Of a stretch of 11,225 nucleotides of DNA, positions 8,401-11,225 are shown piece by piece; the first letter of the stretch is position 1, and every line of letters begins with the position of its first letter. Position numbers and translations under genes: made by a program. Origin of the DNA: Elusimicrobiota bacterium (GTDB lineage: Bacteria > Elusimicrobiota > Elusimicrobia > JACQJN01); the NCBI GenBank assembly GCA_016205045.1, contig JACQJM010000041.1, forward strand, positions 1-11,225, read 5' to 3'. Under the pieces are notes generated by a model, which was not told the origin of the DNA, searched no databases, and saw only the letters and a program-made list of their open reading frames with translations.

Positions 8401-9054
8401 GTGGATTTTGTGCGCACCACGGGATTTCCGGAGGTGGGAGTGGATTCTGCGGGCAGGGTTTTTTCCGCGAAACCTCCTCATCATAGTTATTTTGTGTCTC
8501 CAGGATTGGCGTATGTGGAAAACAACCTGACGGCCGGCCCTCCTTATGGGTATCCTGTGCGGGGAACTTTGATTGTTTTGGAAGCGCGGCAGGCTTTGGG
8601 GGATAGACAGTTTTCGGAGTTTACGGCAGAAGCCAGACAGTATAAGAGTTTGGGCTGGAATACGAGCGTGGCCCTTCGGGCCGCGTTGGGAACATTTCAA
8701 GGAAGAGACCGTCTGGTATACCGAATAGGAGGCCCTTATTCCATCCGAGGGTATCGTCAGGGCAGTGTCATTGGCAACACGATTGGATTTGCCAATGCGG
8801 AACTGAGGTTTCCGCTCCCTATCCCCATGATGGTTCAGGGGGTTCTTTTTAGTGATGTAGGATATGCTTCCTCTCCTTCTGGAATCAAGGTCGATCTAGA
8901 TACGCGTTATCCCTCATACTTTAATACGGATAGGACGGTGGGTTCTTATGGAGGTGAAGTTCGTTTTGTTTTTGGACTTATTTGGGGGATTACAAGATAC
9001 AGAACATTTGATGGAGAGACGGGATGGCAATTTTCTATTTTTCCTGGATATTGA
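5485..9054 (+). CDS. Metallopeptidase / TolB-like propeller / Omp85 barrel fusion (copy A2)
   Basis: A 1189-residue paralogue of 578-4000 with a GTG start directly after the preceding TAA. A Sec signal peptide covers 1-28 (MIRK, hydrophobic core, VWA|Q). A Pro/Ser/Arg-rich region of about 140 residues follows, then a second signal-like segment at 173-200 (LRRLVSGVALLGTLVGG, ending ASA|E). The peptidase domain spans about 201-470 with HEMGH at 318-322 and WVVEGMAEYL from 347; E350 is the likely third zinc ligand. The TolB-like PD40 propeller spans about 493-780 with near-perfect blades (WSPDGKRIAFVSD, WSPDGKQIAFSG, WSPDGKRIAFSTDRG, WSPDGEWLAFVSDRTG). A Ser/Thr/Pro-rich linker leads to an Omp85 barrel at about 870-1189. 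The barrel has the canonical L6 motif GGPYSIRGYRQG (Arg1088) and ends in IFPGY. Likely outer-membrane anchored with a periplasmic protease and propeller; no POTRA domain is recognised. Substrate unknown. Confidence 0.87.
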   Translation: MIRKIQAVFLSIFVLQTAPGLSVREVWAQRKVARAKVSIPASGVPLISVDAVGIRPVVTNSLERVPNHSAMPQSRALIPGMARPAHFSRQRPAVFKPRLSSPSLTVPILVESSSVNVEGVNRRLAEIFDRTERRRPGIESVAAVSAGTGNPAGAQASGVSALPRSTSRFSSSLRRLVSGVALLGTLVGGTLSALPSPASAENKVQYERYRFQILNLKDEKGNIIGHFDVYYHQGEEEAAREALRLAEKAYSIYRSVLNFDFKNRLPIIIYSSRRGFEQTNTTLDSDMGGTRAFTEFFKHRNVLYFTGDRREFAHVLVHEMGHQFQMQMDVHGSYKEGGWRMYMLPMWVVEGMAEYLAIREIDVHTAMYLRDAVIDGRIPSPLDMNTPGTGEYRFYRFGQALWHYIAREFGDEKVGEIFLKAMKYTHIENKGYEDMPVMIPGVDRALREAIGLNFQQLWERWSRDMRREYYPDYVEHKQGEPEEVGRMITLARKDGSLVNFSPALSPDGQKVAYISVRSNFAFSIYVASAKSGVVLSKLLDSGYSERFQDLRIQNASLEWSPDGKRIAFVSDSNGRSTLYVMEVANKKVVHKHIFDVDMVENPTWSPDGKQIAFSGLKGGRTNLYIAQVDSGRVRQLTNDAYHDTQPAWSPDGKRIAFSTDRGPDTDLENLEFGELKLALYDLQANRISVLPDQEGKSINPQWSPDGEWLAFVSDRTGISNLHAVHLESGEARQLTDVLTAVGGLGDRSPGFSWARFADRAVISIYRHGTTNVVTLDDPLSAERRGVVSVSLPAGGSSGDSVVSTPAESSPKETTESGMVGPIQPEGVYLIVPPQNQMAYTDSVHRPLPQDTLQADVLSDSLRFVSSRYKARFSPDVVGYYDAAVFSISDMLGEHNFSLIATPSGLRGGRFFSSYTNRVNRLNWGVNAFQLNSYRFNRFEGPWAAYRYSWQTYQGIQGRLKYPFSHFRRVQADVDFVRTTGFPEVGVDSAGRVFSAKPPHHSYFVSPGLAYVENNLTAGPPYGYPVRGTLIVLEARQALGDRQFSEFTAEARQYKSLGWNTSVALRAALGTFQGRDRLVYRIGGPYSIRGYRQGSVIGNTIGFANAELRFPLPIPMMVQGVLFSDVGYASSPSGIKVDLDTRYPSYFNTDRTVGSYGGEVRFVFGLIWGITRYRTFDGETGWQFSIFPGY

Positions 9055-9056
9055 GA

Positions 9057-10868
9057 ATGGTTAAACTTTTTCTTATTTTTTTGTATTGTGCGGCGTTGGG
9101 TGCATCCGCTTGGGCGGGGATTCCTTTAATCCACAAAAAGGAAAAAACCGCTCCTTTCGATCCATTGTGGCAAAACTCTCCCAGTCGGTTGCCTAAAAGA
9201 AAAATCCCTTCCTTCACAAAGCAGATACTGGTGGAGCCTCAGGATGGTGGTTTGGGGAGTCTTCGATTTGTTCTGGATATCCCCTACTCTAATTTGAATT
9301 TCCGAAAAGGAGACTCGGGTTATCAGGCAGAGTACGTAGTGGAGGTGGAAGTTACTAAGCTTAAAGAAGAGCCGAAACCTTCTTCAAACAAAGATAAAAA
9401 AGAGAAGAAAAAGAAGGAAAAAGAGGAAGAAGTTTGGGAAAAACCATGGGTGATGGCGGATCGTTGGACGGAGCAGGTCGCCATCCCTGATTTTTACGCC
9501 AGTTTTACTCGAGGGTTGGTATCGCGGACGGTGCGTCGGTTTAAGAAGGATATTCCGGCCGGCCGGTATCTTGTCTCACTAGAGGCGTATGATATGGCCT
9601 ATGAGCATGCCCCGGGTTTCCGCGCTGTGTCCCGTTCATTTGTGGTGGTGCCTGACTTTAACGTGAAAGCTGGAGTGAGCAGTCTCCTCGTTTTGAACCA
9701 TCATGACGAGTCTACACGCCGGATCGACCCTAATCTCAGCGGAAATCTATCCCAGTCTCGTCAAGGGAGTCAGGATCTGGGATATTGGTTTAAGATGAGA
9801 AATCCCCGAGGGGGTTTGGTTCAGGTAGAGAGTTGTCTCGTTCGTTATCATAAGGACTGCGAAGAAGTTGTCAGGCGCCAGACCGACTTTTATGTCACTC
9901 AGGCCGGCAAAGTCACGGAACACGTGCAGAGGTTCTCAGGTGTCATGGGAGCGCCGGCATGGGGGGGGACAGATCCTGGGAGATACCGCTTGGAAGTAAG
10001 CGTCAAGCCTTACATCGCCGATTCAGTTCCTTCTATCCCTTTAGCTCGCTACATTTCTGGACAGGGAGCCGATTCTAAAATGGATTTGGTTATTTCACCC
10101 CAGATGGTTTGGGAAGACATGGTCCCACCCCCTGTGGATTCCTTAAGGGATGAGTCGGTTTCGCCAGCAGGTGGTGGGATGCTTACCAACGAGGCGGCTG
10201 GACAACTGGAGCATCTTAGAAAGTACGCGAACCATTTTGGGGCTCAAGGGCTTGTGGAAATCGATGTGGCTGGCGAAATCAAGGATGATTATGAGCAGGT
10301 TTTTGGTTGGGGCAAGAATGAGCATAAAATCTCGGGAGTGATGTATTGGCCCAGGACGGACACCTATCATGAAAAAAAATTAGATCGTCAAAAGGAAGAA
10401 CTCAAGGCTTTCTTTGAGAAATGGCATAGGAAGGCTCCCTACTTTTTAAAGACCTATTTTGAGAGAGTGGCGGCCGCTAACGCCAGTTTTTCGGATGGGG
10501 AGATTCCAGGATGGAGAACGGACCGAGGAAAGGTGTGGATTGTGCTGGGACCTCCGGATGAGGTGCAGAGAAATCCCGTGGGACCCGATTCCGCTTTTGC
10601 TAAACCATTTACCCACCGCCGATTTTTGTACATCATCCCTCTTCCGGCTCATCAAATTCCGCTGCATGAAGTCTGGGTGTACAATAGGCATCCCGTGACT
10701 CAAAAGAGAGAGTTGATCGGGTTCTTTGATCATGAGAATTTGGGCGCGGAAGAAAAAAAGAAAAAGGGCACATTTATTTTGATGTCCGGAGAGAAATATC
10801 CTTGGCCTCTGCCTTTGAATCGTAGTCAGGGGTATTGGGAAGGAGAAGGACATCCCATTTATGATTAG
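9057..10868 (+). CDS. Exported GWxTD-domain protein (copy B2)
   Basis: A 603-residue protein. ATG 9057 is chosen over the in-frame ATG 9024 because it gives a standard signal peptide (MVKLFLIFLYCAALGASAWAG) and lies two bases after the preceding stop, where coupled translation is expected; the longer start would overlap that gene by 31 bases. NLNFRK at 79-84 and PNLSG at 225-229 match the paralogue at 4018-5484. A highly charged Lys/Glu run at about 101-125 (KDKKEKKKKEKEEE) is inserted in the N-terminal domain and is absent from the paralogue. The GWxTD domain is C-terminal: GWRTD at 485-489, then RGKVWIVLGPPDE, and later VWVYNRHP. An eight-G run lies at 9961-9968. Presumed periplasmic or surface partner of the adjacent barrel-anchored protease. 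Function of the family is not established. Confidence 0.87.
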   Translation: MVKLFLIFLYCAALGASAWAGIPLIHKKEKTAPFDPLWQNSPSRLPKRKIPSFTKQILVEPQDGGLGSLRFVLDIPYSNLNFRKGDSGYQAEYVVEVEVTKLKEEPKPSSNKDKKEKKKKEKEEEVWEKPWVMADRWTEQVAIPDFYASFTRGLVSRTVRRFKKDIPAGRYLVSLEAYDMAYEHAPGFRAVSRSFVVVPDFNVKAGVSSLLVLNHHDESTRRIDPNLSGNLSQSRQGSQDLGYWFKMRNPRGGLVQVESCLVRYHKDCEEVVRRQTDFYVTQAGKVTEHVQRFSGVMGAPAWGGTDPGRYRLEVSVKPYIADSVPSIPLARYISGQGADSKMDLVISPQMVWEDMVPPPVDSLRDESVSPAGGGMLTNEAAGQLEHLRKYANHFGAQGLVEIDVAGEIKDDYEQVFGWGKNEHKISGVMYWPRTDTYHEKKLDRQKEELKAFFEKWHRKAPYFLKTYFERVAAANASFSDGEIPGWRTDRGKVWIVLGPPDEVQRNPVGPDSAFAKPFTHRRFLYIIPLPAHQIPLHEVWVYNRHPVTQKRELIGFFDHENLGAEEKKKKGTFILMSGEKYPWPLPLNRSQGYWEGEGHPIYD

Positions 10869-11225
10869 AGCTCATCCAAAAACCTACTTTCGGGCTGCAA
10901 TTCCAGCTTTTGGCCTACGCTATCGCGGTCTTCGGCTTACATACCTCGATTCGGTATGCTCGCCTCAGCCCGCTTCGGCTCGGCGCAAAGTCTGGAATTT
11001 CGCTACCGAGATCGGTTTCCGGATGAGCTCTGGAATTATTTTTGGGATTCTTGTTTTTGTTGCGGGGAGCGGGGTTTCCCAAGAAGTTTCCTTGGAGAAA
11101 GCTTCTTCTGAAGCTCAAAAAGATTTTGAGATGTCCATGCGCGTGTTGGGACCCAGCGGCAAAAAGGGGTCGGGACCGGAGAGGACTCCTTTTAACTTGA
11201 CGGCTGTCCCCATAGGGTTTGCCAA
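10861..11225 (+). CDS. Exported protein of unknown function, 5' part only, N-terminus invaded by a palindrome
   Basis: An open frame from ATG 10861 to the window edge (121 codons, no stop). The ATG overlaps the last eight bases of the preceding gene and has an AGGAGAAGGA purine run (10841-10850) ten bases upstream. After Met-Ile-Arg the frame runs through a 163-base palindrome, then reaches SGIIFGILVFVAGSGVSQ, a hydrophobic signal-peptide core with a likely cut near VSQ, followed by EVSLEKASSEAQKDFEMSM. The core lacks its own basic n-region. This fits an original MIR-SGIIFG start split by the insertion. The alternative start is ATG 11023 inside the palindrome's right arm, giving MSSGIIFG, but it has no Shine-Dalgarno sequence and no positive charge before the core. 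I do not recognise the visible mature part, and the family cannot be named from it. It continues the operon. Confidence 0.6.
   Translation, partial: MIRAHPKTYFRAAIPAFGLRYRGLRLTYLDSVCSPQPASARRKVWNFATEIGFRMSSGIIFGILVFVAGSGVSQEVSLEKASSEAQKDFEMSMRVLGPSGKKGSGPERTPFNLTAVPIGFA
10868..11030. repeat. 163-base quasi-palindromic element, possibly mobile
   Basis: The outer arms GAGCTCATCCAAAAACC (10868-10884) and GGTTTCCGGATGAGCTC (11014-11030) are inverted repeats differing at two positions. Moving inward, AATTCCAG (10899-10906) faces CTGGAATT (10992-10999), and the apex is CATACC (10940-10945) facing GGTATG (10953-10958). All three pairs share the same centre, base 10949, and the intervening stretches have equal lengths on both sides, so the whole element can fold as one long interrupted hairpin. 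It has no room for a transposase, so if mobile it would be moved in trans (MITE-like, REP-like or similar to Rickettsia palindromic elements). Its sequence is open in the frame of the gene starting at 10861. Confidence 0.75.

Noticed and set aside
9024..9056. Upstream ATG for B2
   Set aside because: It would overlap A2 by 31 bases and bury the signal peptide; ATG 9057 adjoins the stop.
10868..11030. Palindrome as an intrinsic terminator ending the operon
   Set aside because: The pairing is interrupted and far longer than a terminator stem, the T5 soon after is inside the following gene, and a gene with a signal peptide continues in the same direction.
10915..11118. 67-codon minus-strand frame across the palindrome
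   Set aside because: It arises because the element is nearly symmetric and stop-free on both strands; no ribosome site or family resemblance.

Overview
The window looks like part of a diderm (Gram-negative type) bacterial genome. Nearly every large gene begins with a Sec signal peptide, and two end in Omp85-type outer-membrane barrels. Gene content does not fix the phylum. GWxTD-domain proteins, a small Cro/C1-type helix-turn-helix protein and short intergenic palindromes together suggest an uncultured lineage such as Omnitrophota or Elusimicrobiota, but this is a weak inference. Everything convincingly coding is on the + strand.

Layout. Positions 1-169 hold two inverted repeats and no convincing gene. 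A 60-residue helix-turn-helix protein follows at 170-352. A 225-base gap (353-577) contains a short hairpin, a G7 tract and a TATAAT box. From 578 to the right edge runs a tightly packed gene row: A1 (578-4000), B1 (4018-5484), A2 (5485-9054), B2 (9057-10868), and a gene C that runs off the edge. The junctions are 17 bases, 0 bases, 2 bases and an 8-base overlap, so this is almost certainly one operon.

A1 and A2 are paralogues with an unusual three-part architecture: an exported HExxH metallopeptidase domain, a TolB-like PD40 beta-propeller, and an Omp85/BamA-like C-terminal barrel. B1 and B2 are paralogous exported proteins that carry the GWxTD motif near their C-termini. The locus is therefore a two-gene module duplicated in tandem (A-B-A'-B'). 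The likely picture is a pair of envelope machines, each made of a barrel-anchored periplasmic protease/propeller and a GWxTD partner. The substrate and true function are unknown. A1 has more degenerate propeller motifs and lacks the barrel arginine that A2 keeps, which suggests the copies have diverged.

At 10868-11030 lies a 163-base quasi-palindrome, symmetric about base 10949. It sits at the start of gene C and contains no stop codon in gene C's frame. It looks like a palindromic mobile element inserted in frame into the signal-peptide-coding region, comparable in concept to Rickettsia palindromic elements. The tandem protease-propeller-barrel/GWxTD module and this element are the two most noteworthy things in the window.
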